The notes beneath the pieces are model-generated. The model saw only the letters and a program-made list of their open reading frames with translations. It ran no database searches and was not told the origin of the DNA. Of a stretch of 64,000 nucleotides of DNA, positions 11,349 through 22,392 are shown one piece after another. Source of the stretch: Hygrophila difformis (Eukaryota > Streptophyta > Magnoliopsida > Lamiales > Acanthaceae); the NCBI GenBank assembly GCA_030278955.1, contig JAOANR010000009.1, positions 39,022,945-39,086,944 of the forward strand. Direction: 5' to 3'. The translations under genes were made by a program, and so were the position numbers. Positions within the stretch are counted from its first letter, which is position 1. Every line of letters starts with the position of its first letter.

Positions 11349-13122
11349 AATACTGATCGTCCCCGAGCAGTCAGAGTCAGTGCTCCTAAGAGCATGGGCT
11401 CTGCATATTCAATCCATTTGCGTGACTTCAAAAATTTCATTCTTGTTATATTGGGATAATACAATCAAAATCACAAGTATTAAACTCTCTTGATTGCAGT
11501 GTTTAATGAAATGATACTTCTCACTTGGATAGGTATACAAATCAATCATTATTGTTAATTCTTCTTGAATGTAGTATAGAAAATTTTCATTGGATTAATT
11601 TTTGAATTCAAGCATGACATGAGCATTAATCAATCAAAGCAGAGCCTCACATATAGTAGAATCGGAAATTTCACTCACTCTCAAATTGGATTTTAGACAA
11701 TACGCTCATAATCAAATTCAAATAAATTCTCCCGTAAGCTTGCAATTAGACCAACTCGCCACCTACTCATTTCCTCAAATCGAGATCCCGAGGTCTTATT
11801 TAAGGTTATAACGGGGCATACGGTTGTAACATTTGGTAGGGAAGGGTATTATTAGGCTAAAAAGTGACATGAATCCATTCCATCATAACTTGACATGTTT
11901 TTTTATTTAAAATCTATGATCATCAATATTTCTTTCTTTCTTTTATTTTTCTTTTCTTATTGCATGACATTAGACTATGTCTAATTTGCTTTGTCAATTG
12001 CAACTTTTTTTTTTTGAATGAATCTCAACATTTTTCTCTTTTTCTTTTTCTTTTTCTTTTCTTTTTCTCTTCTTCTTTCTTTTTTGATCGGTCTTTGAAT
12101 ACCGATTGATATTATGATGATCATAGACTACAATGCCTTGATGGAGTTGGTTCGTGTACACTTGGGTTTGATTTTCTTGGTCTTTTTGTAAGGCTAGGAA
12201 AATATAGAGGGTTTAAAAGAAAAATTAGGCTTAAAGGCTCAGATCGGTTAATCCTAAAGGGAAAATATTTTTGGGTTTGGATTTCAAACGAAGGCCAAAA
12301 TTTTGGGTTTTCCTAAGTGCCTCGATCATATACTCGATTTCGGGAATATGTGATGGTCTTGAATCGGTCCCAATCGCAAGTTCTAGTGTCCTTTAATCGA
12401 ATTGATTTTCACACAACAAAGAAATAATGAGTAAAAATGACTCGGCTCAGATCTTACATGGACGGTTTGATCATGTCATACCTTTATTCTTAAATTTAGC
12501 CTTTGAAAAATTCTTGCATTTCATTCAATCAAATTCTCAACATGAAAATTTTGTTTTTCTTCCAAGTGATCATATCATTGGATTTTTATAGCTCAAAACC
12601 TCAAAAATTTATATCATGCATATTTTTGATTGTTTTATCCCAATTTAATAGTTTGAAAATTTCATCCTTAGCCTAAATTCAACATGTGAATTTAGGTGAC
12701 AGATTTTATGCTCGTTTTGTGCCGGTTATTTAATTGAAAGCAGTAAAAAGATACTGTGAACATGCAAGCATGTTACATCTTTATTTTTGGCGTGACAGTC
12801 ACTTATTCATCTTGGACTGTCACACATCTTTTTCCAAAAATATTTTTGAGAATTCAAGACGAAATTCTCTTTGAAAAGCAGTAAATACATTAGTTACAAA
12901 ATTACAGCTTCCAACAACCACTTCTAGTGGTTTCAAGGTTCGTCTTAAAGCTACGACCTTACTTACAGAAACCCATCAATACATTAGTTACAGGAGATGC
13001 TATACACTTGGATAGAGTTTTCGCAAGGAGCATTTCAAAAAGATCTCCTAATTGATGTTTCAGTTTACATTACTCAAAAATGACTCTATACAGCTGAGTC
13101 CGTCTTCCACATCCTTCTTCCC
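11349..13122 (-). other. Noncoding: F-box 3' flank to Athila PPT
   Basis: No coding sequence is supported here. The part next to 13122 looks like a 3' UTR and holds two copies of GTAACTAATGTATT (near 12895 and 12980). Two hairpins occur: GTGACAGTC with GACTGTCAC at 12792-12823, and AACATGCAAGCATGTT at 12759-12774. A CT-rich simple repeat spans about 12000-12085. The remainder resembles AT-rich 3' noncoding retroelement sequence. Confidence 0.5.
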
Positions 13123-13736
13123 TCATCCCTGGAAGAAAATTCTGCTCCAGTGGACAAAGTTTGTCAGGCTGCAGGGCAAGCAGTAATCACCCTCGTCATC
13201 CTGATTCTCCAGCACTTTCTGGCAGTAGATCCTGGGTCCTTGGAATATGAACAAGTCAGGGGTCTCCAGACTTTCCATCAGCCATGCAAAGACGTTGTTG
13301 CCGACGTATGCCATGACTGATTCGTCCGTCACCATCCTGTTGATCATTGCTATTCCCTGGTCCACCTGTTCCTTCTCCAGCTTGCTAAGTAGCATGAATC
13401 CTCGGACAAAGATGGATGCCTTATGATTGTCATCAATCCCTGGCTTCAGTAGTTCGCAAGCCCTTTCATCATTGCCTTCTCCAAAAGCTTGCAGGGCTGG
13501 CACGAACTGGAGGTAGTAGTTGCCCGCATCGACACACTTCTGCATGAGTTCCTCCTTTTCCGCCTCGACTCCTATCTCCCACATCTTAACGATTGTGGTT
13601 TCCAATTCGCATCTCTTGTACACAATGGGGAGATCCCCAGCTGCCTTGAACTTCTTGCACACCCTCCTGGCAGCGAAAAACTTTTTGAGGTCATCCTCTC
13701 CTATGCGGGAGAGGATTTATCCCAGAAGTTCCATTG
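13123..13736 (-). pseudogene. F-box gene, exon 2 downstream part
   Basis: This is the main coding part of a plant F-box gene, read on the - strand to TGA at 13123-13125. It begins with an F-box (MELLG, stop, ILSRIGEDDLKKFF, then RRVCKKF). A region follows that resembles the SEL1-like C-terminal half of plant F-box proteins of the At2g35280/At1g67340 type, including AGNYYLQFVPALQAFGEGND, ELLKPGIDDNHKAS and a terminal Cys pair in DYCLPC. Family assignment is by memory of the pattern, not a search. The conserved Glu of the F-box is replaced by TAA at 13717-13719. The exon continues at 19590-19647 beyond an inserted solo LTR. F-box proteins recruit substrates to SCF ubiquitin ligases, but this copy is dead through the stop and the insertion. 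Confidence 0.65.
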
Positions 13737-13741
13737 GCTGG
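13737..13741. repeat. Target-site duplication GCTGG (left copy)
   Basis: GCTGG flanks the left end of the solo LTR and is repeated exactly at 19590-19594. Five bp is the usual Ty3/gypsy duplication length. Removing the LTR and one copy restores the F-box reading frame. Confidence 0.9.
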
Positions 13742-16579
13742 TGAAACTTTTGACAAATTTCACTAACACGAGTATTTTTCAATAAAATATATCAGGATTG
13801 AATTTATTAAATGAAAGGAATTATGATTCATGGGAAGGGGTTTAAGGATATAGTTCACTTTTTGTTACTCATGTGGGAAACTTTGATTCCGAACGGCGCT
13901 GTGGACCTCCCCGGCATGAAACTTTTGACAATTTTCACGGTGCAGCCGGGATAGATAATTCAATCTTGACCTTCAGTCTGTCACACTGAAGATCCCCGGC
14001 GTTTGGCATCATGAAACTTATCATAGTTTTATGTCATGAAGATCCTTGCCATGAAATACATCCCCACTATATGAGTATTTTCTGAAAAATCATAATCCTG
14101 GTTTTCAATTTTATTTAATGAAACCAATTTATGAAGGCGGAGTTGGGATGAGGGATATATTTATAGGTTGTCACGTTTTTATTACTCGTGTTAAGAAACT
14201 GTGCCCCCGAAAGCGCACGGAGTCAAAAATTGCAGTATTTATAGTAAGTACCGGATCGTTCACTGGAGGATGTGCGATGGAAGCAGGGCCCACGTCATTT
14301 ACTAAGATTTTCCACTCGGTTACTCGATTCAAGTTTGTGTTTTGACTATCGACTACTTGACAGAATTTAAACTAAGCTATGAAAGCAATTAAAATAAAGT
14401 AGATAAAACTATTCAAGAAAGCGAATTAAATTTAATCTAAGAAAGCAATACAATCAATCTAAGAAAGCGATTAAGATTATTCTAAGAAAGCAGATTTAAA
14501 ATATGACAGAAGGGACAGGAAGAAAAGAAGAAAGATTGGACAAGATTCAGATGAAACACAGTTAAACTTCCATTTTGTTACGCAGATCTTAGCTTGGGAT
14601 AATCCATCAGTTAGCTAACTCTCATGCTCTCTATACCATGTTCCCTTTTAACAGACAGGTACTTACAGTAAGAGTTTACATGTTCTTAAGACAGCAAAAT
14701 CTAAGATACCACAGACTTACAACTGCCCTTACACGGCCGTGTAGAGGCATGTTATTCATCTGTGGTGGACAAGCAACACCTGACAAATCATTTATTGAAG
14801 TGGCAAGTACCGCTATCATTCCCCCATGTCACACCCTAAGATTCTAATCAAGCCCTGAACTATCCCTTAACTCTCAGTCCTAGTAGTAGTTACGCAACTC
14901 TCAATACAACCGAGTGACCTCTAGGGAAAGCAGTTAAAAGAAAGCGGTAAACGAAAGCGGTAAAGAAAGCATTTAAAATCCTATCACTCGGAGGTTTTTG
15001 AAAGTCTGACCCTGGTAGTAAAAGAAAGCCCCCAGTCAGAATGACCGGATGTGGATCAAGAATTCCCTATTCTCGGTGAACCGCTCGCAGTGTTCACTTC
15101 CCGTCGGGTGGTTATGAGATACAAACTAATGAAACGAACTATAAATTAGTTCGTTCCGGATGCACTCACTCAGGACTCAAAAATAGGCTCTGGCAGAAGA
15201 GGATAGCAGTTGAAAGAAAACTCAACCCTATCTTAGAAAATAACCAAGGCCTGGATGATGTTCCTCTAAAATTATTTATTACACTGTATTTGAGTCCAAG
15301 TGGACCCCATCTCGGTGTAATATTTAATCTTAAATTCCCAACAAACAGCAATTTTGGAAAATAATGGATTTGAAAATCATTCCCTAAACAGGTACTAAAC
15401 TCTCAATTAAAATACAGATCCTTTCAGTCTAGATGAGACCTAATCGCTGACTCTGTTTCTAATTTCCCAAAATCAACCCCCGGTAGAATGTGAATTAGTC
15501 ATAACTGTGGAATTTATCCCTTACTTAGATCCGGATTTTATAAAGGAATTTTTGTTGGAAATTTATTATGAGACATCTGATTTAAATCAAGACTCCTATG
15601 TCCAAGGGAAGGATCCCAAAATAATTAGACCACAATATTTACATAATATTATCATGCATAATTTTATATGAGAAGTGTAAAATTAAATAACCCAAAATAC
15701 AAGGTGGGTTTAGACAGAATGTGAAACACAGAGATGAAATAGCCGGAGATGAGAGGCATTTATTTTGGCTAAAAAGAGTGCCAGAAATAACTGGGGTGAT
15801 CTGGACTGCAAACATCTGATATCCAGTTCCCAATTATTCCAGATGGAAAGATTTTTAGACAGAAAGGAATTCCAAGTGACGGTGACCACCGTCATTCAGC
15901 TCCCTTTTGTCTGTGAATGGAAGAAAAACCCACATATTTTCTTGCTGTAATAATTCTCAAATAATGTTGGTCGACATCATTTAATAATACTACAACTTGA
16001 ATTCAGGTTTGAAATTAAAATAAAGAAAAGAAAACTGTATCCGGATAGGAATCAGCTGAGCAGCTATTATAATCCCGGATGGACGAACCGCCAAGGCTTC
16101 CACCGACCACTATCCAGACCATACAAAATAACATCTAGTAATTAATATACAGACCACGAGCTAGTTTATCCGTGTGGGAATACCCGCCAACATTAGTCTG
16201 TTATATCTCTTACTAGCTGTTTCACACAACACAGATAAAGACAAAATAAATAAAAGAAAATATTTTTGGGCCATCTTGTATGAGAGACATTGGTTTCTCA
16301 TGCAAGGGTATGGAATTAAATCCATAATTACTCTTTATGTCTAAATAATCACTCATTCCATAATTAATTAATTAATTACAGTCCGGATTATATACTTATA
16401 TCATTAGAGTTTAATTTTTATTTTATTTTGTAGAAAAGTCTTTTAATGGAAAATTGAACAAAGTTCTTTATATCAAATTAATCATGGGTTGAGATCATTG
16501 GATTTCAACCTCAAAATATTAATATAAAGGTTCAATTAATTAAATGAGGAAAATGGAGAAATGGAAAATTTGGCAAAAA

Positions 16580-17060
16580 TGCCAATTACGGCGCTAGGCG
16601 GATTTTACGACGCTATCCTAGGATAGCGCCGTAGATATAGCGCCGTCATGGGTTGGTGAAAGAGATGCGAAATTTTGGAGTTAAAGGGGTGTGTACGACG
16701 CTATACATCAAGTACGGCGCTATACTAGGATAGCGCCGTAAGTGTAGCGTCGTAGGTGGTTTGAGAAGTTGGGGAAGAAATAAGTTTTTGGAAAAAGGAG
16801 GGATGCTACGGCGCTATACACTAAATGACGACGCTATCCTAGGATAGCGTCGTAGGTATAGCGTCGTAGGTGGGTTTTTATGAGAAATGAAGTATTTTGG
16901 GGTCCTACGACGCTGAACAAAAATTACGACGCTATCCGAGGATAGCGTCGTTGATCTAGCGCCGTAAGGCAAATTTTTGTTTAAGTCTGGATAACTACGG
17001 CGCTATACCTCACCTACGACGCTATCCAAGGATAGCGCCGTAGGGCGGTTAGCGTCGTAG
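16580..17060. repeat. Palindrome array, GACGCTAT type (R-U5 side)
   Basis: Five copies of ACGCTATCCTAGGATAGCGT or variants start near 16607, 16714, 16828, 16926 and 17017, spaced 91-114 bp. The copy at 16828-16853 is a perfect 26-bp palindrome centred on CCTAGG. Half-sites (ACGGCGCTAT, TAGCGTCGTAG) lie between them. Confidence 0.85.
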
Positions 17061-17921
17061 CTAGCCCAGAATGTTGTTGTTCGGGTGATGCAATCTATGC
17101 GATTGCAAACCCAAAAATGTTGGTCGGGTAATGCAATCTATGCGATTGCAAAACCCTATTTTAGTTTTTGAATATGCACAAATACAATAATATCATCCAC
17201 ATTTTAGATCTATTAAACTAAACTAAAAATAAAATAAAATAAAATAAATAAAAAAATAAAAACAAAAATAAAAAGGGAATAAAAACCAACACTAAGCAAA
17301 AATAAAATCTAACTACACTAATAAATCTAAAAATGGATGAATGTCAAGTATTTGAGCATTTATTAAACAAGGAAAGCAATAAAACCTAACTAAAACTCAA
17401 GAATAGGTCAAGTGACCAAAATGAAAATAAAACAATAACAACCCATGGAATAAACTCCATATTATGTTTTTTTGGAACCATTTTCTTGTATTGTTCACCA
17501 AGGAATCATTAAATCTAACTAAAACACCAAATCACAAAACAAACATGGAAAAACCTAAAATCCATGAATAAACCTAAACTGAAATTTTAAATAAAATAAA
17601 ATAAAACACATGACAGAATTTTTGGGAAGCATTTTCCTTCAATAACATGGTAGAAAATAACAAAAGGTCCAATAATACCCATTATTTGAGTTTTTGAACA
17701 AGATCTAAACTATAAAGTTGAAAATAATAAAAAGATGGCTACTATAAAGAGGAACTAAAATATACTGTGCATAAATAAAACCTACAGTGCAAAGATTTAA
17801 ACTAAACTAGCTATCTAGCTAGAACAGTTTCCTCTATTTTTTATTTTTGCGAGCATCCCACCAACAGCACCTGGGTACTGTTTCAAAAATGGGAGCTACT
17901 GTTAAATGAGAGAATAACAGT

Positions 17922-17929
17922 TATTTATA
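17922..17929 (-). promoter_or_regulatory. Solo LTR TATA box
   Basis: TATAAATA on the - strand, followed by GGGAGGTAGAAAACCCTAGG on the + strand as in other LTR promoters here. Palindrome arrays lie on both sides. Confidence 0.65.
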
Positions 17930-18089
17930 GGGAGGTAGAAAACCCTAGGCCCAATAGGCCCAAAAACTGGATGGGAAGGGGCGGGTCTTGAATTTCAGGG
18001 GGAAAAGACAAAAATTTTTTGCACTTCGGGACCTCCGGTCCAGGGACTCTCCAATCTTTTGAGCATATGGGGAATTCAAATTTTGAACT

Positions 18090-18225
18090 GACGGCGCTAT
18101 CCCTATTTACGACGCTATCCTCTTTTACGGCGCTATACTTTAGCGTGGTAGCTTTTTGTACAGTGTCGTAGCTCTTTTTGGATAGCCTATAGCGCCGTAT
18201 GCCTTCTCTTGACAGTATAGCGCCG
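18090..18225. repeat. Palindrome half-sites, GACGCTAT type (U3 side)
   Basis: Four to six ACGGCGCTAT/ACGACGCTAT and TAGCGCCGTA blocks in both orientations lie about 165 bp upstream of the TATA box, the same relative position as the AATTCGG array of the other subfamily. Confidence 0.75.
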
Positions 18226-18479
18226 TAGGTATTATTTTTCTTCCACTTCTTTTTCTCTTTCCTCTCTCTCCCTTCTTTCCCTATTTTCTTCCTTGTTTTC
18301 GATTCCAGTTTCCAATCTCTTCATTCTTCAATCTCTCGTTCATTTCCAGTTCTTCTTCTTCATTTTCTCTTTTCTTTCTTCTTCATTTCTAGTTTCCAGT
18401 TTTTCTGTCTTCTATTCTTTTTTTCTTCACCCATTTCTCTTCTGGGTCTGTTTTCTTCTTCCATCTTTCCTCTCTTATT

Positions 18480-19130
18480 TTCTTTGCTCTCTTCTACTGG
18501 GTTTGAAACTGCTAGTGGTGACCGGAGACGCCAGATCTGGAGCGGGAGTGGAGAGCTCACGGGCTTGGGCCTTCGCCGGAGATGGTGGCAGGGTTACTGG
18601 TCGGAGGAGGAGGAGGCAGCAGCGGTGAAGATGGAGACCGCGAGCTTGAAGATGGTGTTGGCCGGAGATGGAGATGAAGTGGTGGCTGCCGGCTGCTTCT
18701 GTTGTGGTTGGAGACTTGAGGGCTGTCGACGGGAGGGGAGCTCGGAAGCTTCATCGGAGTTGGGGATGGTGACTGGAGAGGGAGGTAGTAGGCCGGCGAG
18801 ATGGAGATGAAGACGATGGTCGTCGGCCGGCGCTGAAGGATCTGGACAGGAGGATGATGTTGATGTAGGGGCTGCCGGAATTTTTTTGTTGTCCATTTCC
18901 AAGTTTCCATTTGCTTGGAGAAGGAGGTGTTGCCTGTTGGTGTGCTCGAGCAGACTGAGGAGGGGATGGCCGGCGACGATGGGGCACTGCCGGAAATGGA
19001 TTTGGTGGCTGCCGGAATTGATGCTGCTGTACTCCCGTTTGTTCAATTGGGGAAGAAGACATGTCACGTGAGGCTCACATGCTTCCAATTTCCAATTGTT
19101 AAACATGGTGTTGTAGACTTGTAGGTGACG
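18480..19130. other. GC-rich U3 insert of unknown origin
   Basis: About 650 bp rich in GCCGGAGATGG-like and GGAGGAGG-like words in an otherwise AT-rich LTR, bordered by a CT-rich tract (18240-18480). It is open in several frames on both strands, with low-complexity Ser/Pro/Gln predictions. I recognise no protein. It could be captured gene sequence or an expanded purine-rich repeat. Confidence 0.4.
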
Positions 19131-19589
19131 ATTTGGGGTGAATTACCACCCTGTGGGACCCGCCTGTAATACCAATTAGTTTAATTAATTGATTTTTTTT
19201 TTAATAATATATATATTAAATATATAAGCAAAATAAATACTACTAGTACTTAAATATAAGTATAAGTATAGATATTTCTTCCAATTGATTATTTGGCTTG
19301 CGTTCCGTGTAATGGACTCGTGTTCCATCGAACAGATACCACCAAACCAGAATTAATCAAGTGTGGGATTTTTAATATTTTTATCATGTTTTTGGGTTTT
19401 TTAACACAAATTTAATAAAAATAACAATATTTTTGTGTTTTTCAATACCAACTTATTATTTATACAAATTTGCATATATATGTCAAATTCAACTGCTTTC
19501 TTATTTAAATAAGACCGGAATGCGATCAAATGCCCCTGTTTAGACACGGAAATAGATTGAAAATAATGGTCAATTTTGGCCATTATCAG

Positions 19590-19647
19590 CTGGTCGAGTA
19601 GTTCGAGCTTGTCTTGTTCTAGAGCTGGTCCTGGCAGGATGATGTCC
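19590..19647 (-). pseudogene. F-box gene, exon 2 upstream part
   Basis: The - strand reads DIILPGPALEQDKLELLDQP from a splice acceptor (CTCTTCGCCAG, exon from 19647). The frame joins the F-box at 13736 once the solo LTR and one GCTGG copy are removed. Before the acceptor the same frame has a TAG about 9 codons upstream, consistent with intron. Confidence 0.55.
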
Positions 19648-21135
19648 CTGGCGAAGAGATATTGAAACTATTTTTAACAAGTTTTTTTTTTTTTTTTTTG
19701 ATAAAAATATCCAAGTTGAAAAATCAACATCCTCACATTTTGAGCTGTGCTCTAAATGTGAGTTAATTGATTTTTCTTGAATTTATTGAGCTATACCACA
19801 TATTAAAAGACAGGGAGTGAGATTATAAAATCTAACTGTTATTGCAACTAACAAGTGAAGGAAATAAGAGAAGTAAGGGTCTTGGACCCTTACCAATTTT
19901 TCTTAGACTAAAAATAGTCTAAAGATTTTTGAATGGTCAAAGGACCAAAAGAAAGATTTTTATAGGCTATTGAGCCTACAAAAGAAAAGCATATATTTTT
20001 TTATCACTATAAAAGTGATCAAAAGCATATAAAAAGGGAAGATGAATATTTAATAATGAAGAATCCAATACATAAGAAGAGTTATGCAATTACTAGGACA
20101 ATGTGATGGACTAAGAGAAAAGAATGAATGAAAAATAGAAGCAAACATACACATGCAAAAGGGTCATTTTTGGATTTTATGGAAAGTGTTGACTTGTTTA
20201 TTTAATGAAGTTGAGGGTGTGAGTGGTCCCCCATTTGAGTTTTTGTTTTGGGAAATGGGTATTAATGGGTGAGCAAAGTTGCTACCCTTGTTTATTCCCC
20301 ACATATCCCAACAATAAACATATCAACCACTTGAATAAGAAAAACAAAAATCTGCCAACTATTGTCTTTTTAGACAAAAAGTGCCATGCCAATAGTGTTT
20401 GGAAAATACTTGTTGGAAAAATTTTGGCATGGTTTCCTCTGCAATACCATGTTTCCAGTATATGCAAACATCAACTTTTTCAGTTGAGTTTGCAAGTGGT
20501 GGTAACAGGTACCCCACAGGAGCATTTATTAAGAGGGATGCATAATACAGTACATGCAAACCACAAAACAACATATGAGAATAGTCCATTCATAACCAGT
20601 GTCATGCAAAACTTTGCCAATAAATCATGCTTCAAAAACATAGATTCGGCAACATCATCGACATGCATATCCAACAACATTATCAAATAACCAGTAAAAT
20701 AACACAGTGATTTCAGGGGACAAATAAACCATTGTGTTTTCCCATTTTCATATTTGCAGAAAACAAACAAACAACACAGGAACAACACAGGATATGCAAA
20801 ATTAAAATAATGGCAACAAATATTCACAATATCAACAAAGATCAGATTTTTGTGGGTTTTGAAGCCCAAAATTTTCAAAAAGGAGCATCCCTACACCACA
20901 GAAAACTCGAACAGCAACAATGGCGGTTCGAACTCAAGGACGAAAAACCCTAGTTCCCATTACCCTGTCCTATCCTATTTCCGACCACACCCAAACCATT
21001 CCGGCCACTTCCCGACCATGCCTAACACGAAAACATGCGTCATTCCCCTCCCCATTACCGATTTCGCAAAAACAAGGAAAAACCAAAACTGAAATCGTGA
21101 AAATGGGAGTGCGAAATCGAAAACAGGACACTTAC
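19648..21135 (-). other. Putative intron 1 of the F-box gene
   Basis: A 1.49-kb segment bounded on the - strand by donor GTAAGT (21135) and acceptor CAG (19648). Phase is consistent: two leftover exon-1 bases plus one exon-2 base complete a Gly codon. It includes a T18 tract (+ strand, near 19682) and a long hairpin (19715-19775). Open frames up to 155 codons inside it have no recognisable content. Confidence 0.45.
19715..19775. repeat. Long imperfect hairpin
   Basis: Nested arms AAAAATCAA/TTGATTTTT and CTCACATTTTGAGC/GCTCTAAATGTGAG surround a TGT loop. The left arm contains ATCAACATCCTCACATTT, which also occurs at 22280 and at the 3' LTR junction 11332. Confidence 0.7.
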
Positions 21136-21173
21136 CCGATACTCTCAGTGAGATTAGACGAAGAAGACGCCAT
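21136..21173 (-). pseudogene. F-box gene, putative exon 1
   Basis: On the - strand ATG at 21173 in AAGAATGGCG context encodes MASSSSNLTESI plus two bases, followed by a consensus donor GTAAGT. It lies about 140 bp downstream of a TATA box. The intact start context and splice donor show a host-type gene structure rather than retroviral coding. Confidence 0.5.
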
Positions 21174-21310
21174 TCTTAAGAACTTTAGTCGGAGTAAAAC
21201 GTGGGTAGGAGCTCTGGTTTCGCGAGGAAGACGAAGTTCGCGAGAGAGGATTCGGGGAAATATCGAAGTGTGGAGGGTGAAAGTGAGGGAAAAGAGGGGG
21301 AAAAAGGGAG

Positions 21311-21316
21311 TATATA
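21311..21316 (-). promoter_or_regulatory. F-box gene TATA box
   Basis: TATATA within CCTATATACTCCC on the - strand. The expected start is near 21285 and the leader is CT-rich, as in plant genes. Palindromes begin about 20 bp upstream. Confidence 0.55.
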
Positions 21317-21329
21317 GGGTTAGGAAAGT

Positions 21330-21930
21330 GGGCTAATTCGATCTATTGGAGACCGAACCATCAATTCGGTCAAGACCGAATTGATTGTGGTTTCCAAGTG
21401 TTTGTGAGAGATTCGGTCTCTTAGGCCAATTCGGTCTAGACCGAATTGGCATAGAGACCGAATTGCAAGGGGAAACAAACAGACACTTGCTGCAATGTGG
21501 ACTTTTGAAGTCAATTCGGTCTAGACCGAATTGGTCTAGAGACCGAATTACAGCAAGAAGACCGAATCTGGTTACTTAGGAAAAATAATGGGGGATGCTG
21601 TTTGCAAGGCAATTCGGTCTATATAGACCGAATTGCTCAATAGATCGAATTGCTCACTTGCATAAATAAAACTAAGGAATCACAAATGCCTTTTGTAGAT
21701 CAATTCGATCTATTCAAAATCAATTCGGTCTAGACCGAATTGCTATAGACCGAATTGTTACATGGCCAAATTTACACAAGGATGGAGCATGTGTCTTAGG
21801 AGGCCAATTCGGTCTCTTAGGCCAATTCGGTCCAGACCGAATTGACTTGGAGATCGAATTGGTTAAAATTCCCAAGGTACACCTCCATTGTGATCTGTTT
21901 CAAACAATTCGATATAGACCGAATTGGTTT
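21330..21930. repeat. Palindrome array, AATTCGG type, upstream of the F-box gene
   Basis: Seven palindromic sites start near 21362, 21427, 21512, 21610, 21721, 21822 and 21905, spaced 65-111 bp. They include perfect copies at 21512-21533 and 21721-21742, and a 26-bp perfect palindrome at 21610-21635 with TATATA at its centre. The sequence family is the same as in the flanking Athila LTRs. The remainder up to 22283 is AT-rich promoter or spacer, with GGTTGGATTAA/TTAATCCAACC arms near 22091 and 22177. Confidence 0.8.
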
Positions 21931-22273
21931 GAGATAAAAAAAAAAGATCATAATCAACACTTAGAAATATTTTGAGAATTTTCAAAATTTCCAATTTTCT
22001 GAAATTATAGATTTTCTTAAGAAAAAACATACCAAAAACACACATTTAAACAGAAGTATTACTCTATTATAAATTGCTTGCATAAATTAGGTTGGATTAA
22101 CACCCTCGTTTTATGGATTTATTCCGGATTTTAGATTTCTCTAAATTCCGAAATTACTTTCCATTAAATGTAGTATTAATCCAACCCGGAACCTGGTTTT
22201 TGGAGCTTTATCCTTCTTTTGTTGGTTCCATGAATTCCTGCAAGGCAAACATAAGAAAGTTATTAAATTTTCT

Positions 22274-22330
22274 CCAAATATCAACATCCTCACATTTAGA
22301 GTCTTAGTACTCTAAATGTTTAGTTGATTT
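22274..22330. repeat. Hairpin and PPT-like tract after integrase
   Basis: ATCAAC..ACATTTAGAGT and ACTCTAAATGT..GTTGAT form a stem-loop around CTTAGT. On the - strand it reads AAATGTGAGGATGT then TGATATTTGG, mimicking the true PPT-LTR joint at 11348-11331. This may be a former 3' LTR boundary of the gag-pol block. Confidence 0.55.
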
Positions 22331-22392
22331 TTGGATACTTATCATTCGAGACGAATAAATATGTAATAACTAATTATATAATATTTATATAT

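Larger units (their letters stand above)
13742..19589 (-). mobile_element. Solo LTR of a second Athila subfamily (5.85 kb)
   Basis: It starts TGAAACTTTTGACAAATTT and ends GGCCATTATCA on the + strand, like the other Athila LTRs, and is flanked by GCTGG on both sides. Its left ~2.5 kb (U5 end) and right ~200 bp align with 6437-11334. The middle (about 16260-19380) is unrelated. It has its own TATA box (17922-17929), palindromes of a different sequence and a GC-rich U3 segment. No internal element sequence remains, which is typical of LTR-LTR recombination. Confidence 0.9.

Noticed and set aside
13489..13785. 98-codon open frame on the + strand
   Set aside because: Antisense shadow of the F-box exon running into the LTR.
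18594..19106. 170-codon open frame on the - strand
   Set aside because: Low-complexity composition in a GC-rich LTR segment, with overlapping open frames on both strands and no recognisable domain.
20223..20690. 155-codon open frame on the + strand, and a 132-codon frame on the - strand nearby
   Set aside because: Both lie in the putative intron, with no domain, repeat or start context supporting translation.
19663..22283. A third Athila LTR between integrase and the F-box exon
   Set aside because: The ends resemble LTR termini (TGAAACTATT..CCAAATATCA) and a TATA box with palindromes is present. But flanks GATAT and ACATC do not match, the U3 is not homologous to the other LTRs, and a gene model explains the interior better. 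It remains possible that the promoter derives from an LTR.
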